From contig CAMZMU010000069.1 in the NCBI GenBank assembly GCA_947311845.1, positions 14,464,891-14,528,890 on the forward strand: a DNA stretch of 64,000 nucleotides, in the 5' to 3' direction. The notes under the pieces were generated by a model, which was not told the origin of the DNA, made no database searches, and saw only the letters and a list, made by a program, of their open reading frames with translations. The position numbers and the translations under genes are program-made. Numbering within the stretch: the first letter of the stretch is position 1; each line of letters opens with the position of its first letter. This DNA is from Poa pratensis (Eukaryota > Streptophyta > Magnoliopsida > Poales > Poaceae). Positions 11,539 to 23,290 of the stretch are shown in pieces.

Positions 11539-12341
11539 GCTCATGACTGGAATGGATCGTACACGATGTCTTTTGCCTGCTCCAATTTATGAACGATACT
11601 ATCCGAGTTATCCCATGGAGAACTAATATTTTTTAGCTAGTTCTTGACATCATACTAGTAGTTCTTGAGATCATACTGCATTGCACGAGCACTTGTTACG
11701 ATACTGGTTGTCCCGTCGCAAATGAAAATGGACTAGTTGGTTATGCCAAATCATCAATATGTTGTGTCATTGTCAACATGTAAGCCCACATGATGACCGG
11801 GCTAGTCAGGCACACCCACTGTGAGCGTTATTAGCCGTTGATGGCCGAAACGAGTCACTAGATCATCCATTCAGCCGTTGAGGATGCCTCCCTTGTAGCC
11901 CAAATGGCCCGAACCCACATCTTGCTGATCTTCTCTCCCTGTCGGTGCACCTCCGGCTTTGCGGCCTCGGTCCCACATCCTCGTTCGGTGTTCGTCGTGG
12001 TTCCTTACCCTCATCCGACGAAGCCGATGGCCTGCGTGAGAAGAAGTCTTTTCGACGACCACACCGACGCCGCAACTGCTCGGCCAAGGCCACCACTAGC
12101 GTACTCAAGCACCAACGTCCAGATGTGTGTTGTGTTCTTGTGATTCATTTTTTCAATTTTCAGTATGTGTGTTGCAATTGGTTTAATTTTATATTTTTGT
12201 AACTTTGCACTTTGCAGTAGTCATGTCCGCCTAGCACCCCCATTAACTCTCGGGCTTGAGCCTTCGTCTTGAGGTCCCTCTGTGTGCATGGCGGGAACTC
12301 TTTCTGCTGAATTTACCAAGAAAATAACGGTTTCAACATGA
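11539..12341. other. No recognisable gene
   Basis: 11863-12143 is GC-rich and open in several frames on both strands, but no conserved protein or splice pattern is evident. The remainder is unremarkable AT-rich DNA. Confidence 0.4.
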
Positions 12342-12792
12342 GTGCGGCGATATAGAGGCCGAGCTCCACGGAGCAAGCAAAAGAAACATTCAATCCGAAA
12401 TTTGTTATATGTAGATAATAATAAAAATTCAAAAGTAAAAAAAAATGTATTTTCATCTTTTTAAAAAAATCAAAAATATCTATGTGTAGATAATAATATG
12501 ATCTATAAGTATGAAAAATTCAATCCGAAATTTGTTATAGTTTGGACTTGGAAAAAATAACAAATGGGTGGATCTAGAAATGTTAACAATACATATTTTG
12601 AAAAATTGAAATCTAATCAGATATGTCATTTTCATGTAGCCAAAAATAATACGTAATTTTGCATTGAGACTTTGCACACAGGACATTATATACACCTAGA
12701 ATATTTGTTTCAAATTTGAAACATATAAATGCAGATATCATTTAAAAAAAAATACCATGTTCCGTGAGCTCTGCCTCCAAATGCACTTTTCC
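12342..12792. mobile_element. AT-rich foldback MITE, same family as 10198-10598
   Basis: The left arm (GAGGCCGAGCTCCACGGAGC near 12355) and the inverted right arm (GGAGGCAGAGCTCACGGAAC read from 12779) enclose an AT-rich core. The flanks carry a roughly 30-bp near-direct repeat, CTGAATTTACCAAGAAAATA at about 12306 and CTGAATTTACCAAGGAAAAA at about 12825. That is longer than a usual MITE target duplication. Confidence 0.5.
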
Positions 12793-13168
12793 GATTAAAC
12801 TTTCAATATGTCCCTATTTCTCCTGAATTTACCAAGGAAAAAGCGGGTGCTACTACCTACCAAACCCAGTCAAATCGTTCGTGAGTAATTAGGTGTATCT
12901 TTAACATACTTAACTTTCGTACCAGTCTCCAATTATCAGCACTATCTACAAAGTAAAGTTTATTTTATCCAAAGTTTTTTAAAATTTGGGCCCCTCCCTC
13001 CCATGATTTTGACCACGGTGAAATCGTTGGTGGCCCGTTGTGCATGTGCCCGTGCCGAAGACACGGCATGACCGTGCCGTGATGGAATACTCCTGCGCGG
13101 AGCAAGCAAAAGATACAAATGTGCAGCAGTGCTGGTGAGCTATTAATCCGTCAATTCGTCTTTACACC
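12793..13168. other. No recognisable gene
   Basis: Mixed sequence with no supported ORF or repeat boundary. It may include decayed upstream sequence of family copy D. Confidence 0.3.
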
Positions 13169-13183
13169 AAGCCCATCAACAAG

Positions 13184-13385
13184 TATGAAGATGGTCTGCT
13201 CCTGGCGGCTGGGTTCTTCGGCGTCTTCGGCGACGGAGAGGTGGTGCGCCTGGTGACCTCGAGGTTGAAGATGGGTTGAGCCAGCTTTGCTTTTCTTGTT
13301 TCTTCTCTGTTTCTTTCGTTGCTTGTATTTGGATATGTACTCTGTTTCTTGCTGTTTAATACAAGTATGAAAAATAAAATAAAAT
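13184..13385 (+). mobile_element. 5'-truncated retroposed fragment with 15-bp TSD
   Basis: A 202-bp insertion ending in an A-rich tail (GAAAAATAAAATAAAAT). It is flanked by AAGCCCATCAACAAG at 13169-13183 and AAGCCCATCAATAAG at 13386-13400, a 15-bp duplication with one mismatch. Tail plus TSD are hallmarks of LINE-driven insertion. The body is too short to assign to a family. It sits in the 5' leader of copy D. Confidence 0.7.
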
Positions 13386-13522
13386 AAGCCCATCAATAAG
13401 CAAATGCTCATAGGGAAGCCAACGCCCAAACGGCTTGTCTACTGGCTTGTTCATCTCTCTGCTATACAGCACTACCAAGGACACGGGAGAAGAAGAGCGC
13501 GGCGGGCCGGGGCACGACCACG

Positions 13523-16500
13523 ATGTAAGGGCCCCTCAGACCGGTCCGAGAAGTCCACGTTATGTAACATAGATCACGATCCCAATGATCAGTGCATCGC
13601 AATCACATAACCAACATGGTATCAAGAGTTACATCATTCAAGTCATACGAAATAAAAGTCTTACAACACGAAGTGGTCACATGACCAAGTCTGCAAATCA
13701 TCGTCACGCAGGACGGAATTAACTACGATACAGTGGAAGCTCGTGGCTAGCGTCGGCCCTCGTCTCCAACGGACGCGACTCCACAAGTGCAGTTGACCGG
13801 TGACAGCTAAGCGGCGTAGTCGTCGACATACTCCCCTCCTCGGCATAGGCCTCCTCGTAGAAACCTGGACGTTTGTATATCCAGGGACACAGCCATGAGT
13901 ACAATTACGTACTCGCAAGACCACCACCAGTCTTAAATTTTCATGATAATGCAAATAAAACGTTTTCGAAAACTGGGTTAGCTGCTATATTGGACTATAG
14001 ATCTTAGTTTTCGTAAACGATGCCTTTAGACATAGAGAATACGACATCTCTATATTTTTGTTAAAAAGAAACATTTAGAGATTGAATTCTCTTTTGTAGA
14101 GATCGCCGGAACTATCTCCACTTCTTTGTAAAACATTTTGTAAGACTTTTCAAGGACACTAGGATAGGGATGCCCCTTTTCTCTTTTCCGGGTTCCTACT
14201 AGTTGACACCCCGAGATCAACCATCTTCGCCCAAAATCCGTACCTCCCAGGTACCTCCTTGATGTCACCTTTCTCCTTTGCCGAAAACAAATTCCTTTTT
14301 AAAACATAAAACGCCCATACGCCTAGATCGGTGGCCTTTCCAACCGTCCATGACCGAGGACTCGGCTATTCGAATAGATTTACACTCTGCAGATGTGGTA
14401 CACTTTCACCACAAGATTCGGATGGTCTGCCGTGGATCAATCACAGACTGTACAGAGACAGCATGCACACATCAGACGGCCGATCCTAACTTCCACTATG
14501 TCAGTGCTAGTATAAGAATATCCTTTTCGAGTGGGTTTGTTCTCCCCGGCACCGAGTGAGCTAGCCGTATCGATCCGGTTTCCCCTAGCCTCACACCGCC
14601 ATGACAGAAGACCCACCGTTGCTTCCCGGTGGCACACGAAGTCCACACTTTGTATGCTCATTCCCTTGCAGCATTCGGTTCCGGGGACTCTAACCCCTTC
14701 TAGCCAATTGAGGAGTATTCGAATACTAACACCAACAAGCTTCCGCTAAGCCCCGTGCCCATTTTGAGGTAATGTGGTTGTACGGTTTAATTGTTCGGGC
14801 GGCCGCTAGGGCAGTACTTCGTTTTTCAAAACATCTCCACCTCTGACTGCTCCCAGCAGCTCGGGTTTTCGTAAACATCTCCGATTGCTCCCAGCAACTC
14901 TGGTTTTCGTAAGCTCTCCGAATGCTCCCAGCACTTCGGGTTTTCATGAAACATCTCCATTTGCTCCCAGCAACATGGGTTTTATAAATTAGTTTCTCGC
15001 CGATCGCTCCCAGCGACTCAGGTTTCCTTCCGAAAACATTTCGTCAAAATCCAGGCTCCCATCCTATAGTTTTGAGATAAGATTATAACGATATACTACT
15101 AGAAAATATAATTTTCTTGATAGCGCCTTCAGTAGAAGGCTTCTCAAGTGAAGACTTAATTTTTATAACACCTATTATATTCTAGTAGATAGCTTTGGCC
15201 AAACAATATTTTATAAAATAGTTTTGGGTGGCAAAGTGCCACAGAAGAAATAAAACATGCATATTTTATTTTGAAAACAAAATATGCTTTAATGAAATAA
15301 TAGGATTTCAGTAGGGTATGGTGAGGTGGCTTGCCTTGCTCAGCAAAGTGTCCCTGATCTTGCTCAGCTTCGTAGACCTGTTCAGTTTCCACGTACTGCT
15401 CCTCCTCTTGCGGATCTAATGTACCGGAAAAATAAAACGGGCTACCGTCAAATCTAAGTAGCGGGTTGACAACAATCTAAAGTATTTAAGCATAGCAGCA
15501 AGCATTTCAGTACACAAACATCCTCTGGACATAAATATAAAACAACCCTAAACACAAGCAATTAAAAACAATTCAATTGCAATATGACCTTTTTAATAGA
15601 GGCAAAGTTGCTGTTTTGGAGAAAAAGGCACAAACCCTAGAATAAGGTTCCTAAAATCAAACCCTTTTACCACAGTACTCCTTGAAGTCATACCAAGCCA
15701 TAGAAATTGGATTTGCATCAATAGCTACCACCAAATAAGAATTAAAAATCCTACAAATGCTACTGGTCTCAAAACCAAAAGAGTAGAACTCCAGTTTGGG
15801 AATCCCTGCATGCAAGGTTAAATCCTATGGAAAGTATTGATTTTAGCTTTATGTAGAAATTGTATTCACTCCAAAAGGACATTCCTAGCTCCTGCTAAAA
15901 ATAAAAAAATAGAAAAGATACACTTCACAAGATTTAATGCCATGCAAAATATACTAATTTTTTGAGCAAACTCACTTCTGCATGTTTAAGAAAGCACACC
16001 CGAGCACTACAAAATTTATCCCAATTAAATTACACTAACAGATCTACCACAACATAATTAAACTAAACAAGCAGATGTAACCGGAACAAGAAATAGAAAA
16101 GGATCTGAAAAAAAAACGAAACCGGGCCGTGCTGGGCCAGATCCGGCCGTGGACTGCCCAGATCTGGGCCGTGGCGGGCAGGCCGGCCCAACAAGGCGCG
16201 GCGCGCGCGCCCGCGCGTGAAAACGCTTCGCGCCGGGCGGATTCAAACGAGGCGTCGATCCGGAGATCGACGGTTCTCCTGCGTCGTGTCCAGCGCGACG
16301 CGGCCGTGGTCGCGCCGAAGAGGGAGAGAAGGCGAGCTCGCCGGAGAGCTCACCTAGGGGCTGCGCACGACTGCGGGAGGGGGTGGAGTCGAGGGAGAAG
16401 ACGACGGCGGGCTCAGCAGTGTCCTCAGGTGCCGCATGCATCGCCGGAGTTCATGGCGACGGCGGCGGCGTGTTCCTCGGTCGTGGATGGAAGCGACGTC

Positions 16501-17646
16501 TACGGCTGCCTCTGGACAAAAAGAAGAGGGGGAATCGTTAGGTCTCGCAGAGGGGAGCTCGGCGAGCCAACAATGGCGAGAAAAGGGGGAGGGAAACGCC
16601 GGCAAAAGCTGCTCGACGCTGGCGGTGACCTTCGGGTTTTTCGGACGCTCTCGAGCAGCGGAGGGCACGGGAGCGAGTTGGGCTTCGGGAGGGAGAGAGA
16701 GGGTGCGGGTGCGGGGTCTGGGGGAAGAATGGGGAGCAGAGGGGCACGGGGTCGAGTTTTAGGCCAGGGGTGTCTTCCTGAGCTGGTTCGGACCAGGGGG
16801 GTCAAGGAGAGCTCGGAGTGGCTGGCTTGGGCGGTGGGGAGTGGGGCAGGGATGAGGTGGCCAGGGGTGACGTGCTCTGGCCAGTGGTGGAGAGGGAGAG
16901 TGAGCTCCATTGGGCCACGGTGGAGAGGGAGAGAGATGAGTGGAGAAGAGGGGTGGTGGAGAGGGAGATGAGTGAGTGACATGTGGGCCCAGGGGTGGGG
17001 TGCTGGTCTTCTCCTTTGACTCCAGAAAAAGGGAGCCGTTGGAGAGGGAGGGATTAGGGTTAGGGTAGTTTTAGGGTCTTTTTAATCTAACCCTAATAGA
17101 AATGCTCCTATTTCTACTAATGCCAAACAAGAACAACACAAATGTTGCACACCAACAAGAGAGGGGTGACCTAAATGGAGTGAAGCAAAGATTTGCACGC
17201 CTAAAAGGTGAAAAAAGAATTTTTAAAACAATGCAAGTTGTGGGTAATGACCAAATGGTCACTGTTTTGGTTAGCCCTAAACACACAGATGCAAATGTGC
17301 TCCAACAAGTTCTAAAAGGGTCAAACAAAGCATAACCTAAAAGTAGAATGTTTAAGGAGTAAGATGGTCGAGGTGCATTGCAAAAACCACACAAGAGATG
17401 CTTAATCCAGGGCTCTTAATTTGCTATGTTTTAACAACCTTGAAGATCAAAATCACTCAATTTTAAATTAGAGGAATCTTTATAAAAGGGTTACTAAATT
17501 TTTTCAAGCAAGACCAACAACTTAAGAAGACAACTAAGACTACCAGGCAAGAGTTGACTGAAATAAAACAAAACAAAAGTTTTTGTTGTTTCTGAAAATC
17601 CTAACTTAACACCACAATTCAAAGCTTAAGAAAATTGGGGTGTTAC
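13523..17646 (-). mobile_element. 4.1-kb non-coding element with TG...CA ends
   Basis: Left end TGTAAGGGCCCC, right end GGGGTGTTACA. Read on the minus strand it starts TGTAACACCCC and ends GGGGCCCTTACA, the TG...CA form of LTRs. It lies exactly between the two homology blocks of copy D. There are no gag-pol domains and no internal LTR copies, so it could be a solo LTR of a large non-coding (LARD-like) element. The expected 5-bp target duplication is not clean (CACGA against ACCGA). It contains a GC-rich stretch with long ORFs at 16058-16982 and a minisatellite at 14832-15037. Confidence 0.55.
14832..15037 (+). repeat. Degenerate ~40-bp minisatellite
   Basis: Five diverged units share CATCTCCGA..GCTCCCAGCA followed by ACTCGGGTTTTC, with spacing of about 37-45 bp. 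No coding meaning is evident. It lies inside the 4.1-kb element. Confidence 0.7.
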
Positions 17647-17838
17647 AACCGACGCGTGTGATGCCTTCCTCCTCCTCTTTCACCGACGACCCGTACCACC
17701 TCCGCACCGCGTCGCCACCTCTGACCTTGATGATGACGCCGCTGCCGTCGTCCTCCCTAGGCAAGCCAACATCGACATCATCGTCTCATTCCAGTGCACA
17801 CAGGATAAAGTCGACGGGGTGCCGACTACCACGCCATC

Positions 17839-18975
17839 GACCCAAGCCGATGTCGTGTCTCTGTTTCCTACTCCATCGCCGGAGTTGACCTAACATTTTC
17901 AATCTCAGCAGATGGGAAGCCTTCACAGCTACAATCCCAAAGGACCAACGCGCCGAGGGAGAACCGTCGTGACCGAAAAATCCTGGGAAATCGGACGCCA
18001 CTCCTATGCAAGGATTCAAAGAACTTCTCGCTATCGTCGGGGGTTGCGCAATCAAACGAGGGAAGAAGCCCCGACAAAATCCCACAACACGACCGTTGTC
18101 GTCGCCTCGCCGGTCAAGTCCAGCAACCCTAACCTACCTAACTGCTCTGGAGGACCGGATAGAATTTAGGACTACAATTCCAACGACGACATTGAATGGG
18201 ATAAACCAATGCTTACTTCATTAGTAACATATTATCAGAGTCTTGACAGGTAAGCCAGAATACTCCCTCTTTTTTGTAATTAGGTGCACATCGTTTCTCA
18301 AAAATTAACTTTAATCATGAATAGTCTGAATCATATGGAATTTTTATTGGCTCGCAGGACCATATGGTCCTACTGTTCAAAATCCCGTTTTCAAATGTCA
18401 AAAGTTCCGAAAAAATATTTAGATTGTAATCTCCCATTTTGTGTCCGCACACAAAGTTTCGAGGCCTATGCAAAAACACAAATTTTGGTGCTCCAAAATG
18501 ACTTTTCACAAAGGTAAAAGAAAAACGACTTTCCAAGTGGCATCTTTTTATCTTCTTACGGAGCCTACAAAAAGTATTTTTTTTTACGAAATGTCTCGAT
18601 GTACACCTAAATTTTTTCCTAGAATTTTCTCAAAATGCATTTTTCATAATGAGACCATTTACTCTTATGAACCAAAACACCACCTCCTGAATAATACATA
18701 ATTTATGTTATACAAAAGATCAAATTTTTATGGCACATAATCGAGATTTTAAAGATCAAATGCCTAGTAAAAATATATTGACCTTGTTTTAAGAAGCAAA
18801 TGACACGACGGGTGCACCAGGGACGCCCAGTTCAGAGGTGCTAGCATTGCATGGTTTGCCCGAGTCAAAGTCTGGTAGGCGTTGATCAAACGAGTCATCA
18901 ATTAGTCTTCTGCAGAAAACACGGAAATGCTCCTCGGGAAGCCAAACAGCTTGTGCACCAGCCTGTTCATCGCTG
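17839..18975. other. No recognisable gene; MITE-like inverted repeat
   Basis: 17880-18170 is GC-rich with overlapping ORFs and no recognised product. An 18-bp near-inverted repeat (AATTAGGTGCACATCG near 18279, its complement near 18597-18613) bounds a 330-bp AT-rich block that may be a MITE. 18870-18975 matches the leader of copy D and is probably the 5' leader of copy C. Confidence 0.4.
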
Positions 18976-19026
18976 TTGTTCAACACTGTTATAAGGACAC
19001 GGGAAACAAATAGCTCGCGGCGCACC

Positions 19027-20666
19027 ATGCCTTCCTCCTCGTCGTCGTCGTCCTCCTCCTCCTCTTCCTCTGAAGACCCGAACTATCGCGTTGCCACGCC
19101 TGACCTCGACGATGACGCTGCTGCTGCCGTCGTCCTCCCGAGGCAAGCCGATGCCGCCGCCATCAGCTCGGTCCTGTGCACGCTCGAAGAGGTCGACGGG
19201 GTGTGCAAGAAATTCGGCGTCCGCAAAGAGCAGTACACCGCGCTCCCCGCCGGCAACCTGCGCGCGAGCTCGCCCCCGCCGTCTGGTGCCGTGTGCGTGT
19301 ACGCGCACGCGTTGAAGGCAGGGATGCGCGTCCCGCTGCACGGCTTCTTCTCTGAGGCGCTCGCCCACTTCGGCATTGCGCCGACTCAGCTCACGCCGAA
19401 CGGGTGGCGCATCATGGCAGGATTCGTCGTGCTCTGCCACTCCCACGGCGTTCCGCCGTCGCTGGCGGTGTTCCGGCATTTCTTCATCCTGTCCGTCCTC
19501 AACCCCAAGCAAAAAGGCTGGTATTTCTTCCGATCCAAAAAAACTCCGCCCTGCGCTTCACGGGGTTGCCACATGACATCAAAGAATGGAGGCGCGGGTT
19601 CTTCTTCCTCTTGTCGACGACGCCGTGGCCTTGTCCCGTGGAGTGGGGTGAGCCGTCCAAGAGCTCGTTCATGGAGCCGGTGCTCACCGGCGAGGAGAAG
19701 AAATGGGCGGCAAAGCTGCAACGTGCTCACGCCGCCGCCCCCGTTGATCTCAGGAAGTACCTTAGCAACAGCAACCTTGCCGCTGCCATGATATCTCCCT
19801 TGTCGCCGTCTTATACTCGTACGAGTATTACTAGTGCCAGTTCCAAAGGTGAATATTGAAATCCCCTGATTCCCCGTGTTTTGTGCAGCGGCTGATATTA
19901 CTGTTTTATCCTATACAGGGATGGATCCCTCCGTCTATGAAATGATGAAAACCATCCTGGCGGAAGAGGCGGCGGCCGTGCAAACGCCGGCATCGGTGAA
20001 GAAGGTGAAAACAGAGCCGGGGTCGTCGCCGTTGTTGTGCGGAAAGAAAAGGCGACTGAGCAGAGCCGTCGGCGAGGATGGCGCGCCTTCTTCCGTGCTA
20101 CCGAACACCCCGCCTGCCGCCCATGGCTACACGGTGCCAACCGGCGTGTCTTCGCCACCGCCGGAATTCCCCCGGACGCCAAAGGACTTCGCCAGTGGAC
20201 AGGGTGGAGAGAGCACTGATTGGCAGACTGCACGAAAGTTGCTGCAGGGCGTCGTGTTGCCTCGGCAAGAGCGTGCGTTTGCGTCGAACAGGCCATCCGA
20301 CGTCGTCCAGGTATGTCAATTGTCAGCAAATGTAATGCAGGATCCTTGGCTGGTAGGCTTATGTCCACACTGCGCAGTCCGATCGACCACATACATTGTT
20401 TATGAGAGCAGGTCAGACCTGGCTGTGTCTCCTTGGGTTACGCGCTTGAGCTGGAGGAGAAGCTGGGGGAGCAGGAAGCGGAGATCGCCGCTCTACGGAA
20501 ACAGTTGGAGGAGACGGATGGCGAGCTCGCCGTGGCGAAGCGGACGTGGAAGGCGGCCGTGCAGGAAGTCCTAGGATCAGAGGAGCGCGTGCGGCGGCGC
20601 GCGGGGCATGCCATGGAGGGGTACAAGCGTTGGAAGGAGAGTAGCGGAACGGCACGGAGGACATGA
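19027..20666 (+). pseudogene. Transposase_28 domain gene, copy C (fullest plus-strand copy)
   Basis: Start chosen at ATG 19027 (CACCATGCC context, aligned with copy D) rather than 18976. Exon 1 19027-19848, intron 1 19849-19918 (GT...AG), exon 2 19919-20310, intron 2 20311-20411 (GT...AG), exon 3 20412-20666. Exon 1 opens with a poly-Ser tract and an acidic stretch (LDDDAAAAVVLP). It then carries the Pfam Transposase_28 signature: LPAGNLRASSPPPSGAVCV, MRVPLHGFFSEALAHFGI, QLTPNGWRIMAGFVVLCH, GVPPSLAVFRHFF. Exon 2 is Pro-rich with a basic KKVKTEPG...GKKRRL segment that could be a nuclear signal. Exon 3 is a coiled coil. One frameshift at the A7 run 19537-19543 moves the frame before LRFTGLPHDIKEW. 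The remainder is open to TGA at 20664, about 489 codons. Molecular function is unknown. Confidence 0.85.
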
Positions 20667-20850
20667 GAGTCGCGCTTTGGCTGATCTTGCGCCCTTGATT
20701 AGCTAGTTGGTCGATATTTTTGGAGTTTGAAACGTTCTCTCAACGCATTTTGGGGAGTAGTCTGGCTGGCTGTATGACTCGTTCACACATCAGCGGTGAT
20801 CATAGTTTTATCTGATCCACTCGATGCGACCTGTTCTTCTATGCAAGAGG

Positions 20851-21476
20851 CTTTTTTTTTTCTTGCAAAACACACTACAACGTAGACGCTCACATACACG
20901 TGTACGCACTCACCCCTACGAACGTACGCACGTACACCTTACCCTTATGAGCACCTCCGAGAGACTGAAACGGCGGGTCGAGTCTTATGATTGACGAAGT
21001 CACCACATGCGTCTCACTGTTGACGGGAACGTCGCCTTCCACTGAAAAATATTACGCCTAAATGAGAAACACCAGTGTCAAACCTGGGGTTTGAACTCTG
21101 ATGAGTTAGGGGTACAACTAGTGGCGGAGCTTCAAAGAAATATCTGGGTGGGCCCGATTAAAATATAGCACAATTTTTTTGTTGACTAATTGAGAATTTG
21201 GATGAAAAATTGAGTGAAAACATGCTATTGAGTGAAAATTTTGCACTGTTGGGCTCATTATAGCAGTACCGTGCTCGTTGGTTGAGCTGTATAGCTGCAT
21301 GGCTGTGGCCTGCCTGGTACTTCTCGCTTGGGTGTACTAACGGCTTGGGCCAGATACAGAGGTATAGTAGATGTTTTGCAAAAATCCTGAGCGGGCCACG
21401 GCCCAGGTCAGCCCCTACGTAGCTTCGCTAGTGGGTACAACCACCCTCCTAACAATTCTACTACAGGCAAGTTCTC
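20851..21476 (-). mobile_element. Au SINE, minus orientation, interrupted
   Basis: A T run at 20852-20861 is the complement of the tail. The body reads on the minus strand with the tRNA-related head (CATCAGAGTTCAAACCCCAG, box B-like) and the CTCGGAGGTGCTCATAAGGG region that I recognise from the Au SINE of wheat and Aegilops. It has a perfect 13-bp target duplication TCTATGCAAGAGG at 20838-20850 and 21477-21489. An hAT element inserted later splits it at 21119-21433. Confidence 0.9.
21119..21433. mobile_element. hAT-type MITE with perfect 8-bp TSD, inside the SINE
   Basis: Starts TAGTGGCGGAGCTTC and ends with the imperfect inverse (CACTAGCGAAGCTACG read from the right). Flanks are GGTACAAC at 21111-21118 and 21434-21441, a perfect 8-bp duplication diagnostic of hAT insertion. 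315 bp, no coding capacity. Confidence 0.9.
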
Positions 21477-21489
21477 TCTATGCAAGAGG

Positions 21490-22255
21490 TCCGAAAAATA
21501 CAATACCACAACTACAACAAGTTGGATCTCCCTAACCTATCCATGCCCTACATTTTAAAATTCGTGCAACCCTTTTTGCAGCCAACCCTGCAACTTTAAA
21601 CAATCGTCTTCTTGAAACCCCTTATCAAAATTCGTTCTTTGTTATTAAGTTTGCATTAACGATCAATTTTAATAAGCATTAATAAATTTGGATTCATATA
21701 ATATTGGATCATACATTAACACATTTTTGTAATTTTTTGTATCAACATGAACTCATGAATTAACACGATATGTTAACAGAAAACTCATGCATTAACACAT
21801 TTTCTTGATATTTGTATCAATAGGAACTCATGAATTCATGGAAATTTAAAAATCCATACATCACATAGACTCATGAACTAAGAGGAACCTTTCTGGATCA
21901 TGCAGTAACAAGAAATCCATGCATTGAACACAACATCATGAATCTGGCAGAGTTCAACCCCAGATCTAGAACAAGAAATTGAAAAAAAAAATCAAGAACC
22001 CTAGATCCAGAACCCTGGACGCATTGGCAGAGAGCTCGGATCCGCGTCAACATGGCCGGATTCGAAGGTCACCGGCGCCGACATGGCTGGATTCAAAATT
22101 CATCGGCACTACCTTCCTTCCCGTCACGGACGCAGCCTCCCTCCAAGGCGTCGTCGCCTTCCACGCCTCCCTCCTCGACGAACCCACGCGTAGGTGGTCG
22201 GGATTAGGGTTCGGGTGGAGGTGGAGCCTCGTGGGAGGTGGGGGGGGGGGGGGAT
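21490..22255. other. No recognisable gene
   Basis: AT-rich DNA with repeated CATTAACACA-like words (21640-21800), then a GC-richer stretch ending in a G14 run at 22240-22253. No supported coding region. Confidence 0.4.
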
Positions 22256-22717
22256 GATTACAATTAGGGTGGATCCGGTGCTGTTTGGGTCAGTATATAT
22301 GGGGTCATTACGTACTTTCGCCAATGCGGGGTCTTTTGCAAAAACACCACATGAACGTTCCCGATTAGCCGGGGAGATCCAACTAGTTGTGGAATCTCTG
22401 CATTGCAAGATGGCTTATACGTGCAGTAATCGAGTACTGTTCCTGACATACGTTGCAGTACTCTCGATGCTATGCGATTTTGTGGTGATTACAATTAGGG
22501 TGGATCCGGTGCTGTTTGGGTCAGTATATATGGGGTCATTACGTACTTTCGCCAATGCGTGGTCTTCTGCAAAAACACCACATGAACGTTCCCGATTAGC
22601 CGGGGAGATCCAACTAGTTGTGGAATCTCTGCATTGCAAGATGGCTTATACGTGCAGTAATCGAGTACTGTTCCTGACATACGTTGCAGTACTCTCGATG
22701 CTATGCGATTTTGTGCA
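22256..22717 (+). repeat. 231-bp tandem duplication
   Basis: Two copies, 22256-22486 and 22487-22717, differ at only about two bases (GCGGGGTCTTTTGC against GCGTGGTCTTCTGC). The period is a multiple of three, so a plus-strand frame (22194-22823) reads through both as a duplicated 77-residue segment. The peptide resembles nothing I know and probably is not expressed. Confidence 0.95.
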
Positions 22718-22979
22718 TCGAATATGGAAATATACTAGGTTGGTACATATATTCTTGGTTTTTTTACGGAAGAAATTGAATCAGGTTGGTGTGTGTATTT
22801 TCTTTTGTGAAACTGCCTTATAGTATGACTCAACTAGAGTTGTTTTCGTTACATTCTCGCATGATTAATTCTAGCACGCAGGGAGGAAAAGAATCAAGTA
22901 ACACCTGCTCACTCAAAACAACACGCCCTAAAACCGCTAGTTTTTGGGCTATTCTATTTTTTTTTTTTGAAACTTTTAT

Positions 22980-23036
22980 GGCAGTAGGAGCCGCAGTAGG
23001 AGAGGCTCCTACTGCCTCTATTGCCTCTCCTACTGC
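22980..23036. repeat. Compound palindrome
   Basis: GCAGTAGGAG occurs twice directly and its complement CTCCTACTGC twice after it, within 57 bp, allowing two alternative hairpins. It lies in the LINE 3' end. Confidence 0.7.
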
Positions 23037-23290
23037 CTTACTATATTACTATTGGCTACTCTATTAGCAGATGGATTTATTTTTCTGAACTTGATATTTG
23101 GGAAAGAGCGGGGACTCCCTTGATGTCTTTCACAATGCATGAGATAGCTGACTTACTGTTGTTTCAAGCTGTCATTTCAGAGATGAGGGCAGCACAATCA
23201 TTCTCAATCTGTAGTGGCCCTCCATAACTAGAGATAATAGATTTCAAGGCATTAAGGCCCGTCAGAGCTTCAACTGATTTAGCAGAAGGG

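Larger units (their letters stand above)
13401..17838 (+). pseudogene. Transposase_28 family copy D, split by a 4.1-kb insertion
   Basis: 13404-13515 matches the leader of copy C: ATGCTC.T.GGGAAGCCAA, then CTTGTTCATCTC, then GGACACGGGA and GCGCGGCG. The matching start codon region (GTGATGCCTTCCTCCTCC, ATG at 17660) lies 4.1 kb downstream, after the inserted element 13523-17646. The first 60 codons align with copy C (residues LDDDAAAVVLPRQA, then KVDGV) but only after a frameshift near 17710. Homology fades near 17838, before the conserved domain. This is a dead fragment; exons 2 and 3 were not found. Confidence 0.7.

Noticed and set aside
13617..13628. TGGTATCAAGAG, close to a tRNA-Met primer-binding site
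   Set aside because: The 94 bp to its left would be the LTR, but no copy of it occurs at the right end of the insertion, so there is no LTR pair to support it.
16058..16982. Long ORFs on both strands (up to 280 codons)
   Set aside because: They overlap each other in GC-rich sequence, have low-complexity Arg/Pro/Gly/Ser composition and show no domains; they lie in the 4.1-kb non-coding element.
19885..19890. GTGCAG at 19885-19890 as the exon 2 acceptor of copy C
   Set aside because: Alignment with copies A, F and H places exon 2 at CTATACAG|GG (19918/19919).
22194..22823. 209-codon plus-strand ORF as a real gene
   Set aside because: Its length comes from an in-frame tandem duplication; there is no known domain, no splice context and a G14 run upstream.
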